The notes under the pieces are model-generated. The model was not told the origin of the DNA and did no database searches. It saw only the letters and a list, made by a program, of their open reading frames with translations. Shown piece by piece: positions 15,446 through 23,740 of a stretch of DNA of 64,000 nt. Within the stretch, counting starts at the first letter, position 1. Every line of letters starts with the position of its first letter. Source of the DNA: Novosphingobium sp. SCN 66-18. Its GTDB lineage: Bacteria; Pseudomonadota; Alphaproteobacteria; Sphingomonadales; Sphingomonadaceae. The stretch covers positions 124,001-188,000 of the forward strand of contig MEGD01000003.1 of assembly GCA_001725355.1 (NCBI GenBank), given 5' to 3'. Made by a program: the position numbers and the translations under genes.

Positions 15446-17845
15446 TCAGAAGTGGTGTCCGAACTTGATCCCGAACAGTTGCGGCTTCACCGGATAGACC
15501 CGGTAATAGGCTCCGCAGAAGGACGGCGCGCAGGCCGTGTTGCGGCTCAGTTCCCCGCGCGCGTCGAACGCGTTCTGGATGTAGATCTGGAACGTCATGT
15601 CGCCCACTTGCCCGCCCACCGCGAAATCCGCCGTGGTGAAGGCCGGCGTCGGCCCGACCGCCGCATATTCGGCATCGGTCAGGAACGTGCGCGAATTGCT
15701 CTGATGCAGCACCGATCCCTGGACGTAGGCGTCTATCGAACCCAGCCGGAAGTTGTAGCGCGCCGTGGCCGATCCCTTGAACTTCGGCTGGATCGGCAGG
15801 CGCGTGCCCCGCGCCGCCGCCGGCACAACGCCCGGCACGCACACGCTGTTGCCCGCCGCATCGAACTGGCAGAAGTCCGTGGTCAGCTTGGCATCGACAT
15901 ACGTCCCCGATCCGGAAAGCTGGAACCCGCCCATCCTCCAGTCGAAGTTGCCCTCGATCCCGTGAACGCGCGCGTCACCGGCGTTGTAGATGTTGGTGAC
16001 GCCCGCCTGGCCCACCGGGCTGAGGCCGAACTGCAGCTTCTTCCACTTCTCGATGAACACCGCCCCGCCGATCGTCAGCTTGCGATCGAACCAGCTTGTC
16101 TTCCAGCCGATCTCGAAGTTGTCGAGCGTATCGGACTTGTAGGGCAGGATGCCGGTCCCGCGGTTGAGGCCACCGGGGCGATAGCCCGTGGAATAGGTGG
16201 CGTAGACCATCTTGTTCGGCGCGAACTTCCACGAAAGCGTGGCCTTGTGCGTCTCCCCGGAATCGACGAACTTGCCGTTGATGTTAGTACAGGGCCGGTC
16301 GGTCGAGGTCGTCGGCAGGCAATTCGGATCTGCGGCGTTGAAGGCGAAGCCCGAAAAGCCGATCTGCGTATTCTTGGTGATGAACCCACGGATGCCCACG
16401 TCGAGCGTCAGGTTGGGGACAATGTCCCACGCGACATCGGCGAACGCGGCATAATCGCGGTCCACGCGGTTGGTGCGCGTGCGGAAGGTTGAATCCCCGA
16501 ACCCCGGTATCGGCGTGGGATAGAAGAATCCATCCTGCGGGATCCGCGAAATGCCCGGGATGATGTAGTCCGCCTCGATGTAGTCGGTCTGCCGCTCGAA
16601 GAACAGACCTGCGGTCAACCGCACCGGCTCCTTGGCGGGAGAGGAAACGCGCAATTCGTGCGTCATCTTGGTATAGCGGTCTGCCAGTACCTGTTGCGTC
16701 GTGGGATCGAGGAACCCGCCGTCGCCGGTCGGGAAATAGGTGTAATAGAAGCTGCCCTGATGCGAACCGCCATCATAGGCGACGGTGTAGTAGCTGTAGT
16801 CCGTCTGGTTGTTCACATGGCGCTCGAAATAGCCGCCCGCGTAGGTCACGTCCCAGTCCGACAGCTTGCCTTCGATCGTCAGCGCGGCCTGATACCAGCT
16901 ATCCTTGTTGCGATCGGGCGTGAAATCGTGAACCTGCAGGTCGCCCGCGCGGGGATCGTAGAGGAAGGCGCCGTGCGCGACCTGGTGCTGGTAGGTAATG
17001 CCGGGCATCACGGTCCAGTCATCGTCCAGATCGATCTTCAGCGCGGCCCGGCCGCCCCAGGTATCGACGTCGTTGAAGTCCTTCTTGACGAACCTCGCGT
17101 TGTTGATGGTGACGTTGGTGGTCGGATCGTCGTCGTTCAGCGTGTAGGTCCGCGTCGCCGGTGTGTTGTCGATATAGCCGCCGTCATGCTCGTAGAACCC
17201 GACCAGGCGGATCGCCGCGCGCTCGCCCAACGGGATATTGACGAACGCTTCGGCGGTGCCGCCCACCGCGCCCTTGCCGAACTTGTTGAGATCAAGATCG
17301 TAACCGGCTGAAAACTTTGATGGATCGGGCTTGTTGGTAATCAGGCGCAACGTGCCTGACAGCGAACTGGCGCCGTAAAGCGTGCCTTGCGGCCCCGACA
17401 GCGCTTCCACCCGCTCGATATCGTAGACGTGGAAATCGACGTTGTTGGCGATCGTGGTGAGCGGCACTTCATCGAGATAGAGGCCGCTCGCCGGGGCGGA
17501 GCCGCCGTGCAACCCGTCCCCGCCGCTGGTCACGCCGCGAAAGTAGATCTGGCTCTGGCTGGGGCCGAACGACTGGAAGCTGACGCTGGGCAGCAGCTTC
17601 GCATAATCGTCGAAGCTCTGCACCTGGCGCTGGTCCAGCTCGGTATTGCCGAGCGCCTGGATGCTGAGCGGCACGTCCTGCAGGCGTTCGCTGCGCTTGG
17701 TGGCCGTAACCACGATATCGACCGGCTGGTTCGGGTCCGCCGCTTGCTGCGCGTGCGCAACCCCGCTTCCCGCCAGCGCGGTCGACCCCAGCAAGGCCCC
17801 CGCGCGCCACCACAAACCCGAAACACGACCGTCGCTACGCCGCAT
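15446..17845 (-). CDS. TonB-dependent outer-membrane receptor 1
   Basis: A 799-residue outer-membrane receptor. A signal peptide (about residues 1-33, ending in GVAHAQ) is followed by the plug domain beginning VVTATKRSERLQDVPLSI. The plug includes VEALSGPQGTLYGASSLSG, and a long beta-barrel ends with Phe. Such proteins import bulky or scarce substrates using TonB energy. The ATG at 17845 is preceded by GGGGAG at 7 bases, better than the ATG 9 codons earlier. The gene is convergent with soxG and lies downstream of a MarR regulator read in the same direction. It may bring in the substrate for the neighbouring Rieske-sox pathway (inference). Confidence 0.9.
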   Translation of the reverse strand: MRRSDGRVSGLWWRAGALLGSTALAGSGVAHAQQAADPNQPVDIVVTATKRSERLQDVPLSIQALGNTELDQRQVQSFDDYAKLLPSVSFQSFGPSQSQIYFRGVTSGGDGLHGGSAPASGLYLDEVPLTTIANNVDFHVYDIERVEALSGPQGTLYGASSLSGTLRLITNKPDPSKFSAGYDLDLNKFGKGAVGGTAEAFVNIPLGERAAIRLVGFYEHDGGYIDNTPATRTYTLNDDDPTTNVTINNARFVKKDFNDVDTWGGRAALKIDLDDDWTVMPGITYQHQVAHGAFLYDPRAGDLQVHDFTPDRNKDSWYQAALTIEGKLSDWDVTYAGGYFERHVNNQTDYSYYTVAYDGGSHQGSFYYTYFPTGDGGFLDPTTQQVLADRYTKMTHELRVSSPAKEPVRLTAGLFFERQTDYIEADYIIPGISRIPQDGFFYPTPIPGFGDSTFRTRTNRVDRDYAAFADVAWDIVPNLTLDVGIRGFITKNTQIGFSGFAFNAADPNCLPTTSTDRPCTNINGKFVDSGETHKATLSWKFAPNKMVYATYSTGYRPGGLNRGTGILPYKSDTLDNFEIGWKTSWFDRKLTIGGAVFIEKWKKLQFGLSPVGQAGVTNIYNAGDARVHGIEGNFDWRMGGFQLSGSGTYVDAKLTTDFCQFDAAGNSVCVPGVVPAAARGTRLPIQPKFKGSATARYNFRLGSIDAYVQGSVLHQSNSRTFLTDAEYAAVGPTPAFTTADFAVGGQVGDMTFQIYIQNAFDARGELSRNTACAPSFCGAYYRVYPVKPQLFGIKFGHHF

Positions 17846-18004
17846 GGCCAGCTCCCCATTGCCCTGTCGCAATCACGTTATGCTTATCGAATTTGTCGGG
17901 GAGGTTTTCATGCAATTAGACAATCGTCAAGCACTTATTCTCCAACTGTCTAGGATGATGTGCGCGCATGATCCTCGGATCCGCGCCATCCGCCATCCCG
18001 GCAT
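17846..18004 (-). promoter_or_regulatory. Upstream region of TonB receptor with TAGACA/TGTCTA dyad
   Basis: The 159-bp gap between the MarR gene and the receptor contains TAGACA (17917-17922) and its inverted copy TGTCTA (17947-17952), 24 bases apart. TGTCTAAT also occurs in the Rieske promoter (9352-9359), and its reverse complement ATTAGACA occurs here at 17915-17922. A MarR-type binding site is possible but unproven. Confidence 0.35.
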
Positions 18005-18490
18005 TCATGCCTTGTCGAATTCGCCCAGCAAACGGTCTCCGATGCGGACGAGCAGGGCGTCCAGCGTGGCCCTTTCCTCCATCGAAAGGTCTTCCAGAAG
18101 GTGTTCGTGAAACGCGGTGCGCTTGCCCAGCACGTCGCGATAAACGCGCTCCCCCGGCGCTGTCAGCGTCAGGATCGGCGCACGACGATCGCGGGGATTA
18201 TCCTTGCGCGCCACCAGCCCCAGCTCTTCGAGCGCGCTTACCGCGCGGCTGACTTCCGCGCGATCGACCCAGGCCAGCGTCGCGATATCACGCACCGTGC
18301 CGCCGCCCGCCATCAAGCCCAGCCGGGCAAGCACGCGCCATTGGGCATACGACAGATCGGTCTGCTGCGAGAGGGTGCGGATCGTCACGCGATCCATGAT
18401 CTTGGCCAGAAGACTGATACGGAACGTGGGAAAATCGAGCTGGTCGATCTTCCATCCGGTCAATCCGGCATTCTGACTGTCATCGCTCAT
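18005..18490 (-). CDS. MarR-family transcriptional regulator
   Basis: A 161-residue winged-helix regulator. The core includes LSYAQWRVLARLGLM, the recognition helix region VDRAEVSRAVSALEELGLV and the wing DRRAPILTLT, all typical of MarR proteins. MarR dimers usually repress adjacent genes and respond to small aromatic or amphipathic ligands. The ATG at 18490 follows GGAG; the 10-residue upstream extension is not needed. It lies directly upstream of the TonB receptor in the same direction. Dyads sharing TGTCTA occur in front of that receptor and in front of the Rieske operon, so it may control both (inference). Confidence 0.87.
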   Translation of the reverse strand: MSDDSQNAGLTGWKIDQLDFPTFRISLLAKIMDRVTIRTLSQQTDLSYAQWRVLARLGLMAGGGTVRDIATLAWVDRAEVSRAVSALEELGLVARKDNPRDRRAPILTLTAPGERVYRDVLGKRTAFHEHLLEDLSMEERATLDALLVRIGDRLLGEFDKA

Positions 18491-18574
18491 GCCATCTCCG
18501 CCGCGCCGGTCCGCGAACACCGGCTGGCCTGACCGCCGGATCGAAGCGTCAGTGTGTTGCGAAGCGCTGACTTG

Positions 18575-19681
18575 TCAACGCGTTCTCAAAGGCGGGGGTC
18601 CGCCGGGATCGGCGGATGCGCCTGCTACCAGCAGCATGTTGAGGCCGGACACCTGCGACGCCGCCCCGGCGGCCGACGCGGGATCGGACCAGTCGCTTCC
18701 GATCGCCCGCATGCCGGCGTCGCTGGCTTGCCATACGGCTTCGGCATTGGCCTGGCTCCAGCGCAGCAGTTCCGCATGGTCCGGGCCAGCCGGCATGTCA
18801 TCGAGCAGATGGCCCAGATGATAGGCGAACACGCCCTTGAACATGAAGCCGTCCGAACCGATCGAAGGAACCGGTTCGCGCAGAATGCCGCCGGACGTGG
18901 ACAGCAGGCGCGTGGCCGTGAGGGCCGTTCGCACCGCGAGATCGCGATAGGCAGAGTCGCCGGTGATCGTCGTCAGATCGGTCAGCCCACCAATCAGCAC
19001 GCCCTGGTTGTAGGTAAAATAGGGTTGCCCGTTGTTACGGCATGAGGCGTTCAAGCCATCATTGACCATCCCGTCGCGTCCGATCATCGACGACTGGCTG
19101 ATCCACGACCAGACACGCAAGGCCCAGTCGCGATACGCCTGTTGCCCGGTCGCCAGATACAATTGCGTGGAGGCATAGAGCAGCAGTTCGTTGGTGATGG
19201 CATTCTTGTACGATCGCGCGGGGTCCCACCATAGCCCGCCCTGGCACCGATCGTCCCAGTAGGTCGTGACCAGCCGGCGATAGGTTTCGCTGGCATAGTC
19301 CAAGAGAGCCGGATCGTGATCGTCGTTCCACGCGTGAACGCTGGCGATCACCGCCCAGAGCGCATCATCGTTGAGCGCGAGGCCGGCGCGGTTACGCACG
19401 GCGGCATCCACCCGGCCGCGCCACGCGTGATCGCCCGTTCGCCGTTCGTAATCGATCAGCGCGTCCACGATCACGAACCGCTGCCAGGGTTCGCTCGCGC
19501 CCCAGCCCGCGGGCTGGCCCCATTGCTGGTCCAGATAGGCCGCCACCGTTCGGGCACGCGCCGACCACGGCGCATCCTCCGCATGAAGCGGGACGGCATA
19601 CCCCGCGCCAAGGGCCATGATGCCCAGGCGGACAGCGGTCGAAAGCAACCGGCGCCTGCCTTTCATGGCACTGCCCGGCAT
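18575..19681 (-). CDS. Exported glycoside hydrolase family 76 protein
   Basis: A 368-residue enzyme of the GH76 (alpha/alpha)6 family, whose characterised members are endo-alpha-1,6-mannanases. A signal peptide is visible (hydrophobic core ending AVPLHAED). The paired catalytic aspartates appear in ALNDDALWAVI. GGLWWDPARSYKNAITNE and YFTYNQGVLIGGLTDL are family hallmarks. It should act in the periplasm or outside the cell on a mannan-like glycan. The ATG at 19681 directly follows the stop of the acetyltransferase gene; an ATG five codons later (19666) is an alternative. It is probably cotranscribed with the acetyltransferase and aminotransferase genes, with no obvious metabolic link. Confidence 0.88.
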   Translation of the reverse strand: MPGSAMKGRRRLLSTAVRLGIMALGAGYAVPLHAEDAPWSARARTVAAYLDQQWGQPAGWGASEPWQRFVIVDALIDYERRTGDHAWRGRVDAAVRNRAGLALNDDALWAVIASVHAWNDDHDPALLDYASETYRRLVTTYWDDRCQGGLWWDPARSYKNAITNELLLYASTQLYLATGQQAYRDWALRVWSWISQSSMIGRDGMVNDGLNASCRNNGQPYFTYNQGVLIGGLTDLTTITGDSAYRDLAVRTALTATRLLSTSGGILREPVPSIGSDGFMFKGVFAYHLGHLLDDMPAGPDHAELLRWSQANAEAVWQASDAGMRAIGSDWSDPASAAGAASQVSGLNMLLVAGASADPGGPPPLRTR

Positions 19682-20251
19682 TCAGGCCAGCGGGCCGCTG
19701 GCAAAGCTATCGCGGGTGATCTCGTAGATCACATGCAGCACCATCGCGCCACCACGCTCGACCACGTCGGTCTCGTCCGTCAGCCGGCCCCCGATCGCCT
19801 CGCACGCCTTGCGCGAGCGGATGTTGTCCGCGCCGATATGGAACACCACGCGCTGCACGCCGGTGAAGGCCTGCGCCAGCATCAGCCGCTTCATCTCGCG
19901 ATTGTACGCCCCGCCCCAGCACTTGCGCGCCAGAAAGGTCCAGCCGATCTCGACTTGCGAACGCGCCGCATCCAGTCCCTGGAAGCGCGACGAGCCGACG
20001 ATCTCGCCGCTGGCCCGGTCGATGGCGACGAGCGTTCCGCCTTTCTCCATCGCATCGGCCATGAAGGCGCGGAACACCGGCTCCTTCCACCGGTCGTGCG
20101 CCGGATGCACTTCCCATATCAGCGGATCGGACGCGACGGCAAAAAGCGCCGCGTAGTCCTCGGACCGGTAGGGGCGCAGAAGGAGGCGCTCCCCCTCCAG
20201 CACCGCCTGCCGGTCGAACAGCTCCGTACCGGCCGCGTCAGGCCGCGACAT
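19682..20251 (-). CDS. GNAT-family N-acetyltransferase (RimJ/RimL-like)
   Basis: A 189-residue acetyltransferase of the GCN5-related superfamily, RimJ/RimL branch. The beta strand LEGERLLLRPYRSEDYAAL begins the fold. The acetyl-CoA region includes VGSSRF..., VEIGWTFLARKCWGGAYN and the later HIGADNIRSRKACEAIGG. It would transfer acetyl from acetyl-CoA to an amine (protein N-terminus or small molecule), with unknown acceptor. The ATG at 20251 lies within the end of the aminotransferase gene (14-bp overlap), indicating coupling. The GH76 gene starts right after its stop. Confidence 0.87.
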   Translation of the reverse strand: MSRPDAAGTELFDRQAVLEGERLLLRPYRSEDYAALFAVASDPLIWEVHPAHDRWKEPVFRAFMADAMEKGGTLVAIDRASGEIVGSSRFQGLDAARSQVEIGWTFLARKCWGGAYNREMKRLMLAQAFTGVQRVVFHIGADNIRSRKACEAIGGRLTDETDVVERGGAMVLHVIYEITRDSFASGPLA

Positions 20252-21410
20252 CACCGAGCGCTTCGATGAACTTCTCGATATTGCCATTGGTCAGCCCGGC
20301 AATGTTGATGCGCCCGGACCCCGCCATGTACACGCCGTGCTTTTCGCGAATGGCAAGGATCTGCTCGCCGTTGAGCGGCAGCATCGAGAACAGCCCGTTC
20401 TGCGTGCCTAGCGGCGCCATGTTGACCGTGCCGACCTGCTGCGCGGCGGCAAGGCGATCGCGCACCCAGCGCATCCGGTCGCGCATCTCGTCGAGTTCGG
20501 CGAGCCACAGCTTCGTCAGTTCGGCGTCTGCCAGCACCAGCCGCACGGCGGCCGCGCCGTGATCCGGGGGCATCGACCAGCTGGCGCGCGCGATCGTCGC
20601 GCCGTTCGACATGGCCTTGGCCAGCGCCTCGGCATCCGACGTCACCGCATAGAACGCGCCGACGCGATCGCGGTAGAGGCCGAAGTTCTTGTCGCAGCTG
20701 TAGGCGACCAGTGCTTCGGGAACGGTCGCCAGGACCTTGCGCAGGCCATAGGCATCGGCTTCCATGCCCGAGCCCAGGCCCTGGTAGGCCAGGTCGAGGA
20801 TCGGCAGCACGCCCTGCGCCTTGAGCAGCGGCGCGATCGCGTCCCACTGCGCATCGGTATAGTCGACACCGGTGGGGTTGTGGCAGCAACCGTGCAGCAG
20901 CACCGCGTCGCCCGGTTCCGCCTGGGCCAGCGCCGCCTTGAGCGCGTCGAGATCGGCCGCGCCATCGGCGGTCATGTGCGGGAACGTCTTCAGTTCAAGG
21001 CCGATCGCGTTCACGATCTGCGCGTGGTTGGGCCACGAAGGCGTGCCCATCCACAGCCGCTTGATGCCGGCGCGCTTGGCCACTTCCACCGCCAGCCGCA
21101 CCGCGCCGGTGCCGCCGGGCGCCTGCATGCCTTCCACCCGCGCACGGTCGAAGTCCGCGCCGAACACGTAGGGGATCAGCGCATGGACAAAGCCCATGTC
21201 GCCTTCGGGGCCGAGATACGCCTTGGAATCCTGCGTATCGAGCAGCCGCTTCTCCGCCGCCTTGATCGCCGCGAAAACCGGGGTCGCGCCATCGGACGTG
21301 CGATAGACGCCCACGCCCAGGTCGATCTTGTCGGCGCGCGGATCGGCATTGTGCAGCTTGATCAGCGCAAGCAACGCATCGGCGGGCTGGGGAGCAAGAT
21401 TTTCGAGCAT
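20238..21410 (-). CDS. Aromatic/aspartate aminotransferase (class I, PLP)
   Basis: A 390-residue fold-type I aminotransferase of the Ialpha subgroup that contains AspC and TyrB. It begins LGVGVYRTSDGATPV, has the pocket motif HNPTGVDYT and the PLP-binding Lys241 in SCDKNFGLYRDR. The substrate carboxylate Arg is in the C-terminal GSGRINIAGL. It exchanges amino groups between 2-oxoglutarate and aspartate or aromatic amino acids, and specificity within this group cannot be set from sequence alone. The ATG at 21410 is preceded by a structured leader (hairpin at 21439-21459). It is the first gene of a leftward three-gene unit with the acetyltransferase and GH76 genes. Confidence 0.9.
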   Translation of the reverse strand: MLENLAPQPADALLALIKLHNADPRADKIDLGVGVYRTSDGATPVFAAIKAAEKRLLDTQDSKAYLGPEGDMGFVHALIPYVFGADFDRARVEGMQAPGGTGAVRLAVEVAKRAGIKRLWMGTPSWPNHAQIVNAIGLELKTFPHMTADGAADLDALKAALAQAEPGDAVLLHGCCHNPTGVDYTDAQWDAIAPLLKAQGVLPILDLAYQGLGSGMEADAYGLRKVLATVPEALVAYSCDKNFGLYRDRVGAFYAVTSDAEALAKAMSNGATIARASWSMPPDHGAAAVRLVLADAELTKLWLAELDEMRDRMRWVRDRLAAAQQVGTVNMAPLGTQNGLFSMLPLNGEQILAIREKHGVYMAGSGRINIAGLTNGNIEKFIEALGDVAA

Positions 21411-21438
21411 GGGGTGTGTCCTGAAAGCTGCGGAAAAC

Positions 21439-21459
21439 GCGGCGGCTCCATGCCGCCGC
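21439..21459 (-). terminator. GC-rich hairpin followed by GTTTT in aminotransferase leader
   Basis: Perfect 8-base arms GCGGCGGC and GCCGCCGC with a 5-base loop, followed on the minus strand by GTTTTCC. It lies about 29 bases upstream of the aminotransferase start. It may be a second terminator for the upstream gene or an attenuator-like structure. Confidence 0.45.
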
Positions 21460-21509
21460 TATGCCTTCGGGGCAACCCCTGATTTGGCCTTTGGCCTGAT
21501 TTGTCGACC

Positions 21510-21535
21510 AAAGGGAAACCTGCGCGGCTCGCAGG
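21510..21535 (-). terminator. Probable intrinsic terminator after the DUF1134 gene
   Basis: On the minus strand the stem CCTGCG/CGCAGG (loop of 5) is followed by TTTCCCTTT, 34 bases past the DUF1134 stop codon. Confidence 0.5.
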
Positions 21536-21568
21536 CCGTTTCCTGCCAGGCCCCGTTCAGGCCCGTTA

Positions 21569-22381
21569 TCAGAACGGCAACCAGTTCTGCTTGTGCGAGA
21601 ACTTCATGTAACCGGCGTTCACGCCCAGCCGCAGGCCAACCCCCATGCGGACCGGAATCAGCACCACATCGCCCCGGCGCAGGTAGCTGACGTTGAACCC
21701 GCCGACGAGGTAGGCCTGCCCCTCGCCCGCGCCGAAGCGGTGATAGAGATCCTCGCTGTCGTACAGGTTGTAGACCAGCACGAACGTGTTGCCGGCATTG
21801 GCGCCGGCATCGAAGCCGATCGACGGACCTGTCCAGTAGACCGGCCGCTCCCCCTCCACCTTGTGGTGCAACGTGCCCGAACCGTACCGCAGGCCGACAA
21901 CCAGCGCCCCGCCCGCCTCGCGCCCGGTGATATAGCCATTGGGTTCGCCCTGCTTGCCCAGGATATCGCGGATCATCAGCGCCAGCCCCTTGGCGCCCTT
22001 GCCGAACACGCCTTCCGCTGCGCCGATGAGATCGTCTTCGTGATAGGTATTGCCCGGCGCGGTCGAGGAACCGGCCGGCGGCGGCACGGGGGCAGCCGTC
22101 GTGGTCGCGGGCAACGACTGATCCACCGTCGACGGGGGCAGCGATTGGGTCTGCGAGGGGGCCGGCAGGGCCGGCGTGGTGCCTACCTCCGGCCCGACAG
22201 GCGTCGCATAGGTTCCCGATGACGCGGTCGCCGGGTTGGCGGGCGCGGCGGCAGCTCCATGCGACAAATCGCCGTCGATCGCCGAATTGGGGTCGATCGT
22301 CTGCACCTGCGCCACTGCGGCTTGCCCCGCGACAAGCGCCAGCCCAGCAGCGGCCTGCATAATCCGGCGGTAGATATTCAT
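21569..22381 (-). CDS. DUF1134 / EipA-family envelope protein
   Basis: A 270-residue exported protein. A signal peptide (residues 1 to about 24, ending AAVAQ) is followed by a Pro/Ala/Ser/Thr-rich linker of about 85 residues and then a conserved domain from about residue 110 to the end. That domain includes AEGVFGKGAKGLA, GREAGGALVVGLRYGSG and SIGFDAGANAGNTF. This matches DUF1134, whose best studied member EipA is a periplasmic beta-barrel protein that supports cell-envelope integrity in alphaproteobacteria. It would act in the periplasm. The ATG at 22381 opens the signal peptide. It stands alone upstream of a terminator and near tRNA-Ser. Confidence 0.88.
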   Translation of the reverse strand: MNIYRRIMQAAAGLALVAGQAAVAQVQTIDPNSAIDGDLSHGAAAAPANPATASSGTYATPVGPEVGTTPALPAPSQTQSLPPSTVDQSLPATTTAAPVPPPAGSSTAPGNTYHEDDLIGAAEGVFGKGAKGLALMIRDILGKQGEPNGYITGREAGGALVVGLRYGSGTLHHKVEGERPVYWTGPSIGFDAGANAGNTFVLVYNLYDSEDLYHRFGAGEGQAYLVGGFNVSYLRRGDVVLIPVRMGVGLRLGVNAGYMKFSHKQNWLPF

Positions 22382-22633
22382 ACGTCCATCCCGATCCTGT
22401 TCATGCCCGGCCCCCGGCCGCAGCCGCCACGGTCAACCTTCAAGCACAGAATCCAGTCGTCGCTCCGCGACAATGAACGGGCGATGAGTCGAGTCGGAAA
22501 TACGCCGGACCGACGAAAACAGCCGACGGTTTCCGCTTTTTCACCTTCCGGTTCAGGAATTGCAGGCGGTGGTCGGTCCCCCCTTGCCGCCATGTTCAAC
22601 CGCCGCTATAGGCCGCCCTCGCCGCTGCGATCC

Positions 22634-22726
22634 GGAGACGTGGGTGAGTGGCTGAAACCAACGGTTTGCTAAACCGTCGTACTGGTAAATCCGGTACCGA
22701 GGGTTCGAATCCCTCCGTCTCCGCCA
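22634..22726 (+). tRNA. tRNA-Ser (anticodon GCT)
   Basis: A 93-nt class II tRNA with acceptor stem GGAGACG paired with CGTCTCC, discriminator G and encoded CCA. The anticodon loop TTGCTAA gives anticodon GCT (serine AGC/AGT codons). There is a long variable arm, and the T arm GAGGG-TTCGAAT-CCCTC is perfect. No integrase or duplicated 3' end is visible nearby, so it does not look like an occupied integration site. Confidence 0.97.
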
Positions 22727-22866
22727 TTTCATTTTGCAAACCAACGACGGCCTCGGATTTGCCATCGATCGAACCCGTTGGCCCTCACATGGCCTGATCA
22801 CGCGCGCATGGCGACGGTCACGCCAATCAGCGCAATATTCCTTGCCATAAGGCTTGTAGCCGCAAG

Positions 22867-22897
22867 CCGGCGCGGCATCTTGAAGACACCGCGCCGG
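22867..22897 (-). terminator. Hairpin after PRC-barrel gene
   Basis: Perfect 9-base arms CCGGCGCGG (22867-22875) and CCGCGCCGG (22889-22897) lie 7 bases past the stop of the PRC-barrel gene. No T-run follows, so it may protect the mRNA end rather than terminate on its own. Confidence 0.45.
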
Positions 22898-22903
22898 AGC
22901 AGG

Positions 22904-23272
22904 TCAGAACGAGTACGGCACGCCGTAGTACCCGTAGAGATCACGGCCGTAGGACTGGTCGAACACCGGCTCGCTGTTCTCGTCGTAGCGCGGAGCGTTC
23001 TCGAGCAAATCCTTCGAGATATCCACCTGATAGCCACCCTTGTCGGTGTCGTAGGTCAGCATGTCCCAGGGGATGGGATAATAGTCGCTTCCGATCCCGA
23101 GAAAGCCGCCGAACCGCATCGCGGCGTATTCGACCTGGCCGGACCGCTTGTTGACCATGAAGTTGTAGATCGACCCGAGGTTATTGCCCTCGCTATCGTA
23201 AACCGAAGTTCCCTCGACCTTGTTCGAGGAAATGATATCGCTGGTCTCGTCGAGTTCAATTTGGTTTTCCAT
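22904..23272 (-). CDS. PRC-barrel domain protein
   Basis: A 122-residue soluble acidic protein consisting of one PRC-barrel domain. KVEGTSVYDSEGNNLGSIYN, the SGQVEYAAMRFGGFLGIGSDYYPIPW strand region and GGYQVDISKDLL are the classic pattern. The domain is a small beta-barrel known from photosynthetic reaction centres and RimM. Stand-alone copies are common in alphaproteobacterial stress regulons, where their function is unclear. The C-terminus is Tyr-rich (YGRDLYGYYGVPYSF). GGAG lies 10 bases before the ATG. It is the leftmost member of a stress-type gene block. Confidence 0.88.
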   Translation of the reverse strand: MENQIELDETSDIISSNKVEGTSVYDSEGNNLGSIYNFMVNKRSGQVEYAAMRFGGFLGIGSDYYPIPWDMLTYDTDKGGYQVDISKDLLENAPRYDENSEPVFDQSYGRDLYGYYGVPYSF

Positions 23273-23378
23273 GGCAATTTCTCCGTAAGAGCCAAATATT
23301 TAAACTCTTCAAGCCGGGTATTTATCCCCTTCTATCGCTATATCGTTGCCTGCGTCGGACCAGTTGCAGTTCCTCTTT

Positions 23379-23531
23379 TTATACCGAAATCGCACCGGTG
23401 ATCCATATTGCCGAAAGAGCGATTATCGCCAGAAAAAGACTGATCCCCAGCACCCAGCGTACTATGTTTGGGCTCGATCCGCTGCGAACCTCTTCTGTAT
23501 TCAGATGGACCTCATTCCCGCGCTTTCGCAT
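23379..23531 (-). CDS. Small single-pass membrane protein (50 aa)
   Basis: A 50-residue ORF with ATG at 23531 preceded by GAGGAG at about 6 bases. The N-terminal half is charged and polar (MRKRGNEVHLNTEEVRSGSS). The C-terminal half is one hydrophobic helix (about residues 24-49: VRWVLGISLFLAIIALSAIW and on). It should sit in the inner membrane. I do not recognise a named family; small proteins of this layout are often stress-induced. An EcfG-like promoter candidate (GGAAC-N16-CGTA) lies 48 bases upstream at 23579-23603, which fits the surrounding stress-type genes. Confidence 0.65.
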   Translation of the reverse strand: MRKRGNEVHLNTEEVRSGSSPNIVRWVLGISLFLAIIALSAIWITGAISV

Positions 23532-23578
23532 GGTAATCTCCTCAATATCGCATTTCCTTTAGAAGGATGTGCAATCGA

Positions 23579-23603
23579 TACGTGCGGGCAGAAGTTATGT
23601 TCC
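23579..23603 (-). promoter_or_regulatory. EcfG-like promoter candidate
   Basis: Minus strand reads GGAAC (23603-23599), 16 bases, then CGTA (23582-23579). The alphaproteobacterial general-stress sigma factor EcfG prefers GGAAC-N16-CGTT, so there is one mismatch. It lies about 48 bases before the 50-residue membrane protein start. Confidence 0.45.
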
Positions 23604-23740
23604 CCGTTTCGCCTTTCCGTATCGCGGCGCGATACCGTTTCGTTTCGCCGCGCGATGCAAACATAAGCCGGCATTGCAGGAACCTTAGCGCGGTGCCGGG
23701 TTTGAAATTGCCATAAGTACACCGAGCACAGGAGGCCAGA

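Noticed and set aside
22553-22801. Minus-strand ORF across tRNA-Ser with RRRRDSNPRYR-type translation
   Set aside because: It is the antisense reading of a perfect tRNA gene; this is a well-known false protein pattern.
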